In this document: positions 10,898-35,072 of the stretch, piece by piece
Layout: each line of letters opens with the position of its first letter
Position numbering within the stretch: the stretch's first letter is position 1
Source of the DNA: Nematostella vectensis
Taxonomy: Eukaryota; Cnidaria; Anthozoa; Actiniaria; Edwardsiidae
Length of the DNA: 64,000 nt
Reading direction: 5' to 3'
Assembly: GCF_932526225.1 (NCBI RefSeq)
Contig: NC_064037.1
Location: forward strand, 8,166,203 to 8,230,202
The notes under the pieces: generated by a model
The model's input: the letters and a program-made list of their open reading frames with translations, nothing else
The model's database searches: none
What the model was told of the DNA's origin: nothing
Program-made: the position numbers and the translations under genes

Positions 10898-13405
10898 ATG
10901 GAAGTGTAAGTATAGTTTTAAACGCTTAAAGTCGAGAGTCTTGTATTGAAGTTTGAAATAAAAGACTTGAAAATTCAATTTCATTGTAATGCCTTTGTGA
11001 ATTGATTTTGTTCCAGTGTCAATGGCAAAGCAGCCATGCTTAGTAACTATGAGGTGGGTACTACACAAGTGAAGGCCCGTAGCCAGGATTTTGAGCGGGC
11101 GGTTTGTTTTTCCATTTCAGAGGACCAAATTTTCGGTATACCCATCTACAGCTCTACTCGCCTTATAACATTAGGCAATCAATCTTGTATTTAAAATGTT
11201 ATTAATAGGGTACTTTTTAACATAGAGCGATAATAATAAAGATAATTATTATAAAAAGATTTTTATAGTTATTTTAAAGACATATTGATGTGCACGGTAT
11301 ATCTCCAGCCAAACATTATATATTTTTGTTTGCTCTGAGCGGACCTTCAAGCCGGGTGGCTGGGTGGTGGTGGTGGGGGGGAAGGTTCGTCCAAACCCTT
11401 CGAACCCCCCCCCCCCCCTGCCTACGGGCCTGAAGTATATAAAACATCAAGTCAGCCATCAGGAGGAAACCTAATGATTTTATTAGTATTATATATTCAC
11501 CTTAATTTCAGGTTTACAAACTTGACACCTCTATGACTAACATGTAAGTTAAGCTTATGTACTTGTAATTTCAGGTGTAGACTACTTATAAACTTGTAAT
11601 AAGCTTAAATCTATGAATATACATGCATTTACTCACTGTAATTTCCAGGTACATAGACTTGATGATTCTATAACCAACATGTATCTTCCCACTGTAATTT
11701 TCAAATGTATAAACTTAGTTAATTCTATGACCAGAGTGTAAATACTATTTAGTTTATTTAGTACTTATACACTGTAATGTCATTGTTTCCTTTTGTTCTG
11801 GCTTGGCTACTACACTTTAACAATTACATTTTGTTGCACAGGATTTTGAAAACCACTCTAACATGTATGTACTCGCTGTAATTCCCAATAATACTATGAC
11901 TTACGTGTATCTACTCACTGTAATTTCCAGGTGTATAAGGCCAATAATTCTATGATGTGTTTCTACTCACTGTAATTTCCAGGTGTATAAGGCCAATAAT
12001 TCTATGATGTGTTTCTACTCACTGTAATTTCCAGGTGTATAAGGCCAATAATTCTATGATGTGTTTCTACTCACTGTAATTTCCAGGTGTATAAATTGTT
12101 GCAAGAGACAGAGGAGGACTGTAAGAAGCCAGAGTTCAAACATGTGAAGAAACATCAAGTCAATTTGGCTACAATATCATATGAGGTAAGCGCCTCAACT
12201 GCTCAATGTCGAGCCCTGCGAACATCCAAGCCTTAGGGTGTGTTTGACTTTATTCAGATCTTTCCGATCGAATGCACCTTTGGTTGGGTATGACACTATC
12301 AGGCCTGTACTCAGGACTTTTCTGGGGGGGGGGGAAGTCCGAAAAAGTGGAACAAATTTTTCCAGGGGGGGAGTTCTCTGATAAAAATCTGACCACCCGA
12401 AAAAAACAAAAAAAGAGATTTTTTTAATGCCTTTGCAGTATCTGCATGGGACGTTTATTGTCGGATTTGACTACAAAAAAGTCTGACTTATGGATTGGTG
12501 ACATACCAGAGTGATCTAGCTTATGCTTTATAGTTTTGTCTACAAATAGTACGTCTATTGAGAACCGAAAGTGGACCTTCAGCCGTTGTGGGGGGCGCGT
12601 TCGCACCCCCTGTACATCCCCGGGTACAGATATTTCTAGAAATCTCAAAGTGAACAAAACACGATTTCTATAAAAAGCCAGTGAATTGTCAGCCAAGCCA
12701 TGTTTATAGAGAATGGAATAGAGATAATATAGAGAATACTTCATACATTTATTTGAATTTTGTTTTGTTACCAGGCTCGTAAATACCTGGAGAAGACACC
12801 ATGCAAGCACCAGGTATTTGATATTCCATGAGAACTTTGAACTTCTTAAAATTCTAATGGTTGGGATCCTTTTCTGTAGAGTCCAGAAGTTATCGAAGAA
12901 TTCCTTCGTGCTCTTGCTCCCTTTAATTTGACTAAGTAAGAACTACTTCAGTACAATATTTCTTCCTAATTTGTTTATTAATACTGTCTGGAAGGTTATC
13001 TTTATTGTTAATTATTTTGTTTCAGAGCCGAGAAACTTCAGCTTTTGAATTTGAGACCAGAAACACCTGTAGAAATACAACTGGTAAGTAATTCCATCTC
13101 AAGTCTATTAATAATTTTGCTAATAAATGTGTTTTATTCCTCCAAATAGTATTTAATATTTCTTACATATTATTGTCAAATAATGGTTATTACCTGGTAT
13201 CAGTAATATTGTCTGTTCTATTTCATTTCAGATTATAGAAGAAAGCGAGGAGCGATTAAAGACAGACTCTGATTTTCAACAACTTTTGGATATCATAACT
13301 GAAAAGCTACTGCCAGACAGGACTGACAAGCACATGGGAGATGATGTGGATGATGCAAATGATGACGATAATAACGAAGAAGTAGAAAATATGGACCATG
13401 AATAA
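10898..13405 (+). CDS. CRCP: DNA-directed RNA polymerase III subunit RPC9 / CGRP receptor component
   Basis: Seven exons: 10898-10905, 11017-11053, 12087-12185, 12775-12813, 12880-12935, 13026-13083, 13232-13405, giving about 156 residues (human 148). The protein is the RPB4-like half of the RPC8/RPC9 stalk of RNA polymerase III and was also described as a component of CGRP receptor signalling. The N-terminus MEVVNGKAAMLSNYE aligns residue for residue with human MEVKDANSALLSNYE, which supports the tiny 8-nt first coding exon. Further landmarks: NLATISYEARKYLEKTPCKHQ, EEFLRALAPFNLTKAEKLQLLNLRPETPVEIQL and an acidic tail ending DDDNNEEVENMDHE. A second possible start at 10828, spliced at 10847, also joins exon 2 in frame. 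Intron 2 contains a MITE and tandem copies of its own acceptor. Confidence 0.95.
11072..11432. mobile_element. MITE, family A (CAGGCCCGTAGCCAGG termini)
   Basis: A 361 bp element in CRCP intron 2. Its ends are inverted copies of AGGCCCGTAGCCAGG (right end read as CCTGCCTACGGGCCTG). It is flanked by AAGTG on the left and AAGTA on the right, a nearly intact 5 bp target duplication. It shares its body (a TTTTGAGCGGG start, an ATTTAAAATGTTATTAAT segment, a terminal G/C run) with the element at 55626-55963. It has no coding capacity. Transposase family is not determined. Confidence 0.75.
11505..12086. repeat. 52 bp minisatellite that copies the CRCP exon 3 acceptor
   Basis: CTACTCACTGTAATTTCCAG starts at 11911, 11963, 12015 and 12067, exactly 52 bp apart; the last copy is the real acceptor of exon 3. 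After the AG each unit continues GTGTATAAGGCCAATAATTC, and the exon itself begins GTGTATAAATTG. More diverged copies run back to about 11505 (for example at 11632 and 11685). Confidence 0.85.
12300..12620. mobile_element. Dispersed repeat, family B
   Basis: This segment in CRCP intron 3 is about 80% similar by eye to 54845-55130: shared words include ATGCCTTTGCAGTATCT, TTTATTGTCGGATTTG, CCAGAGTGATCTAGCTTATG and GTTTTGTCTACAAATAG. Both copies begin near an AGGCC(C/T)GTAC word followed by G runs. It is probably a non-autonomous transposon; clear inverted termini were not found. Confidence 0.6.
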
Positions 13406-13634
13406 TACATGTATTAACTCTCGATTTGTACATATTTTACATTAATAGTGGTTTTCATAAACCTGTGAAACAATGTGTAATAGTCAAAGTCTTGTAGTAA
13501 GTTATCACAAAAGAGAACAAAGAGTTTTATTATACAGGGTATTATGAAAATCTTCAGTTTTTCTATTGGTATTTTAGGGGGTACCTCTGTCAAATGTGGA
13601 AAGTATGTTTTAAAATGTGATTAAAAGCCATTTC

Positions 13635-13640
13635 AATAAA
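13635..13640 (+). promoter_or_regulatory. Polyadenylation signal of CRCP
   Basis: AATAAA 230 bp after the CRCP stop codon in AT-rich trailer sequence. Confidence 0.5.
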
Positions 13641-14890
13641 ATTAAAATTACATTTTTTCAAGCATGTCTGTACAGTAAAAAGGTATAAATAAAGATATGT
13701 CAAGGGACAGAAAAATAGAGATTGGGTCTAGAACCCATATACACCAATTTCAAGTAAGGTTGTGTATTGTAACCTGCAGTGCTTCGTGGATATCAAGTAA
13801 ATAAGCAAGTACTGTGAGTGTAAATAAAATACAAATCCAGGTTTAAAAAGCTGTATAATTTGTGTATACATTCTTATATACACTCATAAAGCTTCACCGT
13901 GGGTTATGACACATGGGTTCTCAAGTGCAACCTTATTGGAAATAGGTGTATACATTATATTTTAGATTGGACCAATGAAAATCATACAAATTTCTGTTAC
14001 TGCTATTTCCACTTTTAGCTGTATCATGTTTTTGAAGCATGAATAATGCTACCTAACATACTGGTACCATTTAATTGGAGTAGAAGTTATTGCAAATTAA
14101 CTACCATTTCAAGGGAGGGGGGGGGGGGGCTTGCAAGAGACTGCAAACCTCAAGAAATGTCTTACATATTTCTTCTTTTTTTAGTTATGTATGTATCTAT
14201 TGGAGAAAAGGAGCAAAATACCGAAGAAAAACTGCTAATTAAGTTTAGTGTTTTGCACCAGATGATTCTATCTCAGGACCTGGGATGCTCGTAGGGGGGT
14301 ATCTGGTTAAAGTTTAGAGGTTTGCAGAATGAGGCGCTCTGCGTTTTCTAGATAATTCAACACTTCCAACTTCAAAAAAAAAGTTTTGAAAATTTGTCTT
14401 CGATGTCTTTGGTATTCTTAAATCTTTGTTTTGGTATTTAAACAGCGTCATTCAGTTCATTTTGTCATCCTAGCAAAGTACCAAGCGTGAAAAAGCATCC
14501 ATTTTCATCGGTTGATTTTGGGATGCTGTAGCGATATTTTCGATTGAATATGGTGAATTAAGTATAATTAGTAAGTTATTTCGAGATTTTAATAATTATG
14601 TGCCTTCCAATATCAAATGACCCTGGGTACCAGTGGCTCCGCGAATATTTTTAGGGTAAGAATTTCTGGTCTTCAGGTAATCTTTAGGGATATTTTATCG
14701 AATTTCCATACTCTGAAGACCCTCCCCTCCCCCCACCTTCCTGCGGGCTTCAGGCTCAATTTCCAGCTTGTTTCTGTGAGCCCACAATCGGGCTGGAAAG
14801 AAAAGCATTTTTTTTTTTTTTTGTCGCTTTCAGGGCTGTATTTTGTCAATTTTAGAGCTGAAATCTAGAAATTAAAAACACACTGTTTGC
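13641..14890. other. Intergenic stretch without recognisable gene
   Basis: Contains a G-run (14116-14129) and a pyrimidine-rich C-run tract (14720-14740). A word near 13915-13945 (TTCTCAAGTGCAACCTTATT) recurs with variation at 3750-3775 and 6475-6500, so a dispersed repeat fragment is likely. No exon could be supported. Confidence 0.35.
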
Positions 14891-14897
14891 GCTGCCT

Positions 14898-14908
14898 AAA
14901 AAAAAAAA
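14898..14908 (-). terminator. RNA polymerase III terminator of the tRNA gene
   Basis: A run of 11 A on the plus strand, that is T11 on the coding strand, beginning 8 bp after the tRNA 3' end. Confidence 0.85.
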
Positions 14909-14915
14909 GATCTTT

Positions 14916-14997
14916 TGGCAGCGGTGGGATTCGAACCCACGACTCTTTCGAGACTGGTGCCTAAAACCAGCGCCTTAGACCACTCGGCCACGCTACC
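14916..14997 (-). tRNA. tRNA-Leu (anticodon UAG)
   Basis: An 82 nt type II tRNA with a long variable arm. The acceptor stem pairs GGTAGCG with CGCTGCC and the discriminator base is A. D-arm sequence is TGGCCGAGTGGTCTAAGGC (A box). The anticodon stem CTGGT/ACCAG closes the loop TTTTAGG with anticodon TAG. The variable arm is TCTCGAAAGAG and the T arm GTGGGTTCGAATCCCAC is a perfect B box. No intron. It reads CUA leucine codons. The overall sequence is very close to vertebrate tRNA-Leu(UAG). Confidence 0.97.
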
Positions 14998-16187
14998 ATT
15001 GATGAAGAAGTTGGATGCAAAATGCTAATATAAATGTAATTTTTATTGAAACAGCATTGTCGATTTATTGCCTTTAGATAGAAAATGAAAATATAGCCCT
15101 AATTGACATTTTTGCTCTAAGTAAATCTTTTTATCAGTGTTTTCTAACTTTCTCGTTAAGAGAGGGCGGCTATGGGTTTCATTATCAGCAGATTTCCATT
15201 ATGTCTTATCCTAAAAGTCCGTGACAATATAAACTTGATTATCTGTGTTATTTCTGAATTAGATTAGATTATTCCTACTATAAATGCTAAGAAAAATAAT
15301 TATATATGTCTTACTTTCGCTCTCAGAGATTGTTGGGAATTTATAAAATGGCATACAGAATGTGTGTATTAAAATGTGGAATGTGTGTATTAAAATCGAT
15401 CGAGAAAACGTGAAAAATTCATTCGCTCTCCCGTTGTCCATGCCGACCTATAGGTGCTGGCTCAGGATTAGCACTCGGTTCTAAGGACGAAAATCGACAT
15501 TAACTGCGACATTAACTGCAAAATATTAAGGAAATATTTTAGGGGCACCGTCACAACCCATACTGTTCATTCCCCTTTGCTTTAATATCTAAAAACAAAA
15601 GACTTTTATAATCCTAAACCCCTTAAAATACCTGATTTCTATTATACCATCTATTAAAAATCGAAAAGCAGTACACTCTTTAGTAAATTCTGCGCCAAAA
15701 AGAATGGCATATATCTAGCAGGGGGGGGGGGGGGGGGGCATAAAAATACGCAATATGCTTATAAGGACCTTGACCATGGACATGTAATCCGATTTTCACA
15801 TCTTACAACGCAAAATATATTTCCCAAGTGACAGCATTGCGACACAACCTTTGTTTACATTATGAGCAATTAAACAAATCTAGCTGCTTTCGTGTTAAAA
15901 AGCGAAAGACACAAACAGGCCAAATTGAACATCATTAAAGAAAGTAGAGCAATTCATACCATCCACACATCATTTGCCGCAGAGTGATTAAGTCCCTTGA
16001 TAATGCAAACAAAATAACAGGGGGAATAGGGCTATGTATTAAATTATTTCCCAACAAAGGACAGCACAATTCAAATAGTTCACAGGCGATAGGTGAAAAG
16101 CCAGCGTGGAATAGCAGCATAGAATTTTATCATCATCCGCAAAATCATGACAACAACGGACAAGAGTGGATCATCCAGAGAAGGGCG
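14998..16187. other. Upstream region of the homeobox gene
   Basis: AT-rich DNA with an 18-base G run at 15721-15738. The reading frame of homeobox exon 1 stays open back to about 15984 but holds no ATG before 16188, so part of this may be 5' leader. Confidence 0.4.
15721..15738. repeat. G18 homopolymer
   Basis: Eighteen consecutive G in the upstream region of the homeobox gene, next to a short fragment of dispersed repeat. Confidence 0.9.
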
Positions 16188-18634
16188 ATGGAAAAGAAGA
16201 AGAAAGACCATTCGCATCGCTCTTCCTACAAGACTTTCTGGGGTTTTCCTCTGCGAGAGTACGAGTCTTTTCCTGGGTTCGCAGCAGTGGAAACGGGCAG
16301 GAAAACAAATGGAAGTCCAATTGCAGATATGACACCGACCGTACCAGGTAATATGCTAACACGCCGGGTGGACTCTACTCGAAAGCTCGATCCTATCGTT
16401 TCCAATGATTCATTTGTTCAAATGAAAATGGGCCAGGGAATTAAGCTTTCACGCTATTGAACGTGTCATTCGTTATGATTAGACACTTTCACGTGTTTGC
16501 GTATTCCCTTACAGGTTGGGAAATCTCTGAGATTATGTTAAAACCAAATATGGAGAGCATGATTTCCGCTCTCTTATAGAAACCCCAATTTTATCTAATT
16601 GGGTACAGCCTATTGTCAACTAGCACTAAATTTTGGTCAATTCACGAATGGTTATCGAAAATTATATTTTTTTACGAAAAAGTGGTTAAAGAGAAATATA
16701 GTAGCTAAAATATGGTAAATAAAAGCAAAATAATCATATCCACGTGATATAGGACGTTATAGATGACGTCACTAAAGGCAAAAATTGTTTAACGCCATCA
16801 AAATCTATTCATATTCAGAGACATTATATGACAACCAAACTTATTGCGATTAACGTATGTATACATATGTGCATAGATGAAAAGAGGGGGGGGGTTATAA
16901 TGACGAGATGTTCACTAAACTAAGTATCTATATCGCCAGACAACCAAACCTGGAAGATGTCATAAAAGTGTCGAGGGGGTGAAACAGGATAGTCAAATGA
17001 TGTGTTGCGTCATCGATGAAGTCCTAAAAAAACAAATATATTACAAGAAAAATCTTTAGGTTACCAAAATTTGAAGATGCCATGTTAAGGTTTGTTCTCA
17101 CTAGGACGCAAGCGCAAGCGTAAACGCAAACGGAAGCGCAACACAAGTGAGAATCGGTCAAACACAAGCGCCAGCGCAAGAAAATCAAGCAGTTGCGTTC
17201 TCTTGCGCTTCCGCTTATGTTCTATTGAGAACCGGAAAACTTCGTGCGTTCCGCTTGCGCTTACGTCCAAGTGAGAATCAACCTTTAGTGTCGGAGGGGT
17301 GAAATGTTCAAGGAAATAGTCCCATGATGTGTTGCGTCATCGGTAGCGTCCCATGACTTTATATTGAAATGTTATGAAACGCAAATAAGCAAAGTTTTGG
17401 TTTGGAGCTATTATCTGCTTTTTAGGCACCGCACAAATAGATCCAAGCAAAGACGACCCTTCTTCACCACAGGAAGATCAAAGTGCGTGCGAGGAAGAAG
17501 AGAGCGAGGACGAGTCGTCCCGTGATGTCGTATCGCGAAAAGAGGGTGTTGTGAAAAGCAAGTCTCGCCGGCAGCGAACAACATTTAGTAACTATCAGTT
17601 GATCAAGCTAGAGTCCGCCTTCCAAGCAGAGCAGTACCCAGACCTCTGCAGCCGAGAGGAGCTGGCGCGAAAGATCGGTCTGACGGAACCCAAGATACAG
17701 GTGAAATGTGTGGGATGGGGCGATACAGGTGAAATGTGGGGGGAGGGGTGGGGGATGGGGCGATACAGGTGAAATGTGGGGGGAGGGAGGAACGAGTATG
17801 AGTAAGCTTGGTGCAATTGATTTCCGTTAACTCGAACATCGAGGAAAATCAAAAATCAGTTTGGATCAGAAAGGTATACAGAAAGATATTAAAAGAGATA
17901 CTGAAATCACTTTAGCTTTAAAGTTCAAGGCAAATCCATAAGGCAGATGATTTGTTAAAGTAAGCGAGATGTTACAAAGGCTCTAGGAGCCATCTACTGT
18001 AATTGGGACGGGGAAGAGGACAATGAAAAACAGTAGGAGGCAAATGCTAGCATGGGCGCGTTGTTCAAAAGAATAACCAGCTTTTACCTATTATCAGGTC
18101 TGGTTCCAGAACAGACGAGCAAAATGGCGTCGACATGAGAGAAAAAACAAAGCGCCCTCGTTTGGTCTCAGGGCCCTGGCCGCGCAAGGTCACGTGACGT
18201 CTGATGTCAACAGCACTACCACACCCATTCCTATGACGTCACACATGCATGCGTCTTTCATGCCCCCCTGCGAAGAGTATCCATGGCAACAGTATCACAC
18301 ACCGATTGTTGATTACCCGGGATGGTCTACGATCTCACGACATGCCATGTATCACCCCTACTCTCCTCGCAGTGCCCTAGTCCACCCCGGACACTTCACT
18401 ACCATCTTCTCTCGGGATGGTTACACAGGTTATCCGTGCTTTGGCTGCCGTCCCCTGGAGGAGGGTCACGTGACCGGCTGGTCGGCGACGAGTGATGCTC
18501 GATTTGAACACTCGGCGCTATTCCCTGCTCGGGGCCTGTTACAATTCCCGTACAGCGTGATGGATTTGAGACACAAAGCTAGTCTGCACACGAAGAGCAT
18601 GCACCGCAAACAGGTCGAGACTAAAAGAGAATAG
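16188..18634 (+). CDS. Paired-like (Q50) homeobox transcription factor
   Basis: Three exons: 16188-16347, 17426-17700, 18098-18634, about 323 residues. The phase-1 junction G|GC selects this exon 1 frame over two overlapping frames. The homeodomain spans about residues 100-159: [19 protein letters not shown], then [20 protein letters not shown], then [14 protein letters not shown]. Position 50 is Q, and the intron falls exactly between homeodomain residues 46 and 47, the classic paired-class position. An acidic stretch ([11 protein letters not shown]) precedes it. Near the C-terminus [15 protein letters not shown] resembles a degenerate OAR motif (consensus SIAALRLKAKEH). No paired domain and no clear octapeptide are seen. 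It is a nuclear, sequence-specific regulator; the orthology group (for example Arx/Alx/Rx/Otp type) is not settled. The start at 16188 is the first in-frame ATG; an upstream exon is possible. Two extra copies of the exon 2 donor lie in intron 2. Confidence 0.9.
16960..17350. repeat. 126 bp tandem duplication, one copy interrupted by a MITE
   Basis: Words AACCAAACCTGGAAGATG...GTGTCGAGGGGGTGAAA... GATGTGTTGCGTCATCG are repeated at 16940-17015 and 17060-17341. Corresponding points lie 326 bp apart, which is 126 bp plus the 197 bp element and its 3 bp target duplication. Confidence 0.7.
17088..17284. mobile_element. MITE with TTA target duplication (Harbinger-like)
   Basis: A 197 bp palindromic element in homeobox intron 1. 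Terminal inverted repeats start AGGTTTGTTCTCACTAGGAC and AGGTTGATTCTCACTTGGAC, continuing into GCAAGCGCAAGCG-rich arms. It is flanked on both sides by TTA. A 3 bp TTA duplication is the habit of PIF/Harbinger transposons, hence the tentative family. No coding capacity. Confidence 0.85.
17692..17785. repeat. Three tandem copies of the homeobox exon 2 donor
   Basis: GATACAG|GTGAAATGTG occurs three times: the real junction after 17700, then after 17728 and after 17768. Spacers are G-rich (TGGGATGGGGC, GGGGAGGGGTGGGGGATGGGGC). The offsets of 28 and 68 nt are not multiples of three. Confidence 0.85.
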
Positions 18635-18635
18635 A

Positions 18636-18641
18636 AATAAA
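18636..18641 (+). promoter_or_regulatory. AATAAA just after the homeobox stop codon
   Basis: AATAAA starts two bases after the stop codon. If used, the 3' UTR would be only a few tens of bases. A longer trailer is possible. Confidence 0.4.
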
Positions 18642-18730
18642 GCCAAGCAAAATCTAAGTGATGAAAACTCTTTGATATAACAATAATTGTTGGTCAAATT
18701 TCTACTATTTCAACGCATGACTGAATATCT

Positions 18731-18736
18731 TTTATT
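18731..18736 (-). promoter_or_regulatory. Polyadenylation signal of the mesh-like gene
   Basis: AATAAA on the minus strand, about 470 bp downstream of the mesh-like stop codon and convergent to the homeobox gene end. Confidence 0.45.
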
Positions 18737-19029
18737 TTTTTAAGTTCGACTTTGTCTTGGGGTTCGGGGTCCCTGTTACTTGATTCAAATGAAGTACATT
18801 GTAACGATGAATAGCCCTTGGGGGCAATTGTTTCTATTCGAGTGGCTGGTAAGACACGTTCGAAGGCAACACAAGCGCTGGCCAGAGAAGAGAAGTTCAT
18901 TAGTTTATTCAAATTGACAATATATATATACAAATAAGTTATCTTTAAAAGACAAGTAAACTAGTCGTCTTGAAAAGCGGTCTTCTCACCGCAATACTTT
19001 GACCGGGCGTTTAGTGGAAAAAGGAGGAC

Positions 19030-19105
19030 CCTTTTCCCTTGCCTCACACATGACTTCCCTTGCCTCACACATGACTTCCCTTGTTTCAAACATGACTTCC
19101 CTTGC
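19030..19105. repeat. 23 bp tandem repeat in the mesh-like 3' UTR region
   Basis: Three to four units of CCCTTGCCTCACACATGACTT; the third unit reads TTTCAAACATG. Confidence 0.75.
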
Positions 19106-19204
19106 CTTGACACACGATTAACCACTGATTAGATGCAGCCACACACTTGATTAATCTCTAAGCTGTATAATCAAAGCGCTAAATACGCTGGTATACACGT
19201 CCGA

Positions 19205-32805
<13,601 letters not shown>

Positions 32806-32862
32806 TGCTGAACTATACGTTGCTGAAGATTGAAAATGTTGCTCGCCTGCAATTGCACCGTC

Positions 32863-32870
32863 TATATATA
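32863..32870 (-). promoter_or_regulatory. TATA box of the mesh-like gene
   Basis: TATATATA on the minus strand, 58 bp upstream of the chosen ATG. Initiation about 30 bp downstream would give a short leader. The match supports the start at 32805 over the in-frame ATG at 32901, which lies upstream of this box. Confidence 0.6.
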
Positions 32871-32999
32871 GCCACTGAAACAGTCCCAAGGGAACGTGCA
32901 AATTTCCGCGTATCTGATATAAAAAAGTCCCTTGCGACTTCCGCTTTGACTGTCTCTTTTCTAGTTCTAGCGTTCCGTTGTAGTAACAGGATACCTTGA

Positions 33000-33954
33000 C
33001 AGTATGCTGGGATATTACCCGTTTCCCTTTGTTATCCAGGTTCTAGCCGAGAGAATGCGTCAAGTGACGTGCACTCCTAACCTCCCAGTATCAACAAAGC
33101 CTTATTTGTTACCAAGAAAGAGAGGAAGTGATCACACATCTAGTCTTTTGTCGTTGTCATGGACGGTGACAAGGTCAAGTCTCTCTAGATGTAAATCAAT
33201 ATGCAGATTTCTGGGGACTTAACGCAGTGCTAACAATTCGCATTTAAGATTTAATTTCTTATACCGGGAAGAGGTATTCGGATTCCTTACTGGATGGATA
33301 ATCAAAAGAATGCAACAGGTATTTATTAAATTAGAGGGGGGAGAGGGAGGGGAGATAACCAAAGAATCCCCACTCCCCACTCTCCCAGATCCGACATCTA
33401 GTGTGCAGGAGAATGGACAGTGGCGGATTTGGGGAGCATCTAGGAAATTTAGTAAAGTTTCGGGATCGTAGCTTAAAATAAGTATTGATTAATTAATTCC
33501 ATCTTTATAAAACTGTAAATACACAATTTTGGGTTGGATACCTATATAGGGTATAGTCTCCTTCGCAGCCCCCAGCGGTCGGAGTCACACAGCGCTCCCC
33601 GCCTCTACTATACAGGGTAGCTATCAGTGCAAAAGGCTCTATTTCTGCGCCAAATTTCATAGATTTTCCACAAATTTGAACGCTGTTGTATAACTTTCTT
33701 CCATTCATTGGGACCAACACTTGGAATAACAGGAGGTTTTAGCTTCACTATTTCAGTAGCGTTCCTGACACTGATAAATGGCTCGAATCGTTAAACAAGT
33801 GAATACGGACAAATGGGTACCCTGGTTATTAGGTATCCGAGGGAAAAATGGTTAGATGTAACCTTGGTCCTAGAGACACTCCCACCATCGAAAACCCGAA
33901 AGTGCGACGGACGAATGCCGACGGGAGGGCGACATATGCGGCTTGCCTCGACTT
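33000..33954. other. Intergenic stretch without recognisable gene
   Basis: Between the mesh-like promoter and a MITE. Only short unsupported frames and a purine-rich G tract near 33335-33360. Confidence 0.35.
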
Positions 33955-34368
33955 CAGTAAAAACCCGCGGGTAAGAACCTAGATTTTTTCAAGTCTGGCA
34001 AAACGGGTTCTTTTATTTTTGGGTACTTACTAACAATTAAGGCAAAATAAGTTCCAAGTTGCTTAATTAACACTAGGATTTATAATCACAGAAGTGTGAC
34101 TGAATACAAAGCCACTTTGCTGCTCACTCGTAAAATATTGTTTCCACCACTCGAAAATAAACTTCATATCTTCGCGCCACCGTGTAATATCCTCAATGTA
34201 TTTATGTTATATTTTTATGGAAAAACAAAATGTTTAGAAAATTTAAATTTCAAAGCCCATAATTTGTTTCATTATTTTTGGCTTAGTAGGTTCTTATATT
34301 TTGGGGTATTAAAAAATTATGTCTATATGTTCTTAAATCATTAGGTTCTCACACGCGGGTTTTTACTG
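33955..34368. mobile_element. 414 bp MITE with CAGTAAAAACCCGCG termini
   Basis: Left end CAGTAAAAACCCGCGGGTAA and GAACCTA; right end is its reverse complement with two changes (TAGGTTCTCACACGCGGG, TTTTTACTG). TA follows the right end, as for Tc1/mariner or pogo insertions; the left flank is TT, so the duplication is imperfect. The interior is AT-rich and non-coding. Confidence 0.75.
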
Positions 34369-35072
34369 TAACCGCTCGTGGATCGGCCTATTAGGCCCCA
34401 CCCACCCAGGGTACGTTAGGTGGGGTTACTTATGAGGAGGGTTGCCAGGGCAACACAAACAACTATCAACAAGGTCTGGCAATTTGAAACCTTTAATCGA
34501 TCACGTGATGTGATTAATCCATACCATGATACATTCAGACCTAATTGCAATAACTCATATCCTTGAAGCGCGTATACCAAGATCTCACTTCACCAGGTCT
34601 TCTCCGGTGATGGACCTTCGGACCGGACATACATGTCCGAATAGCTATAACCTCCTGCCGAACTCCCTGAACTCAACCGACAGATTGCTAACTAGATAGG
34701 GAAAGACCGCTGTCCGCATGTGTGCGATGTCGAGGACGTCGTATAGTCGTAGAATTGAAATCGCTCCATAGATAAGAGAACGTAGCATGCTTCCCGAGTC
34801 ACAAACTGAAGCTTACGAAAAATTGACAAAGACGGGACACCCTACCTGGGCTGACACCTACAAACTACACGCCCAGGTAAGGGGTCCGAGAGGTCGTGGA
34901 AACACAGGCTCTGTAAATATAATATTAATAATAATAATAACAATAATAATAATAATAAACGGCACCGAGGGGCTTCGGGCGTTAACTTTAAGGTGACTGA
35001 TAGGAAACATATATAACAGTCTCGTTGGTTCGTTTCCCGAGTAGCTATTGTCCGATAATTGTCCGGGTTAGA
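34369..35072. other. Trailer/intergenic region below neurocalcin copy 1
   Basis: Includes a short AATAAT simple repeat (34918-34960). No coding recognised. Confidence 0.35.

Noticed and set aside
15984-16187. Upstream extension of homeobox exon 1
   Set aside because: The frame is open, but it begins at GTG and has no ATG before 16188; animal genes do not normally start at GTG.
16147-16362. Alternative frames over homeobox exon 1
   Set aside because: They end in phases that do not match the phase needed by exon 2, whereas the chosen frame does.
32806-32901. Start of the mesh-like protein at 32901
   Set aside because: That ATG lies upstream of the TATA box at 32863-32870 and would bury the signal peptide behind 32 extra residues.
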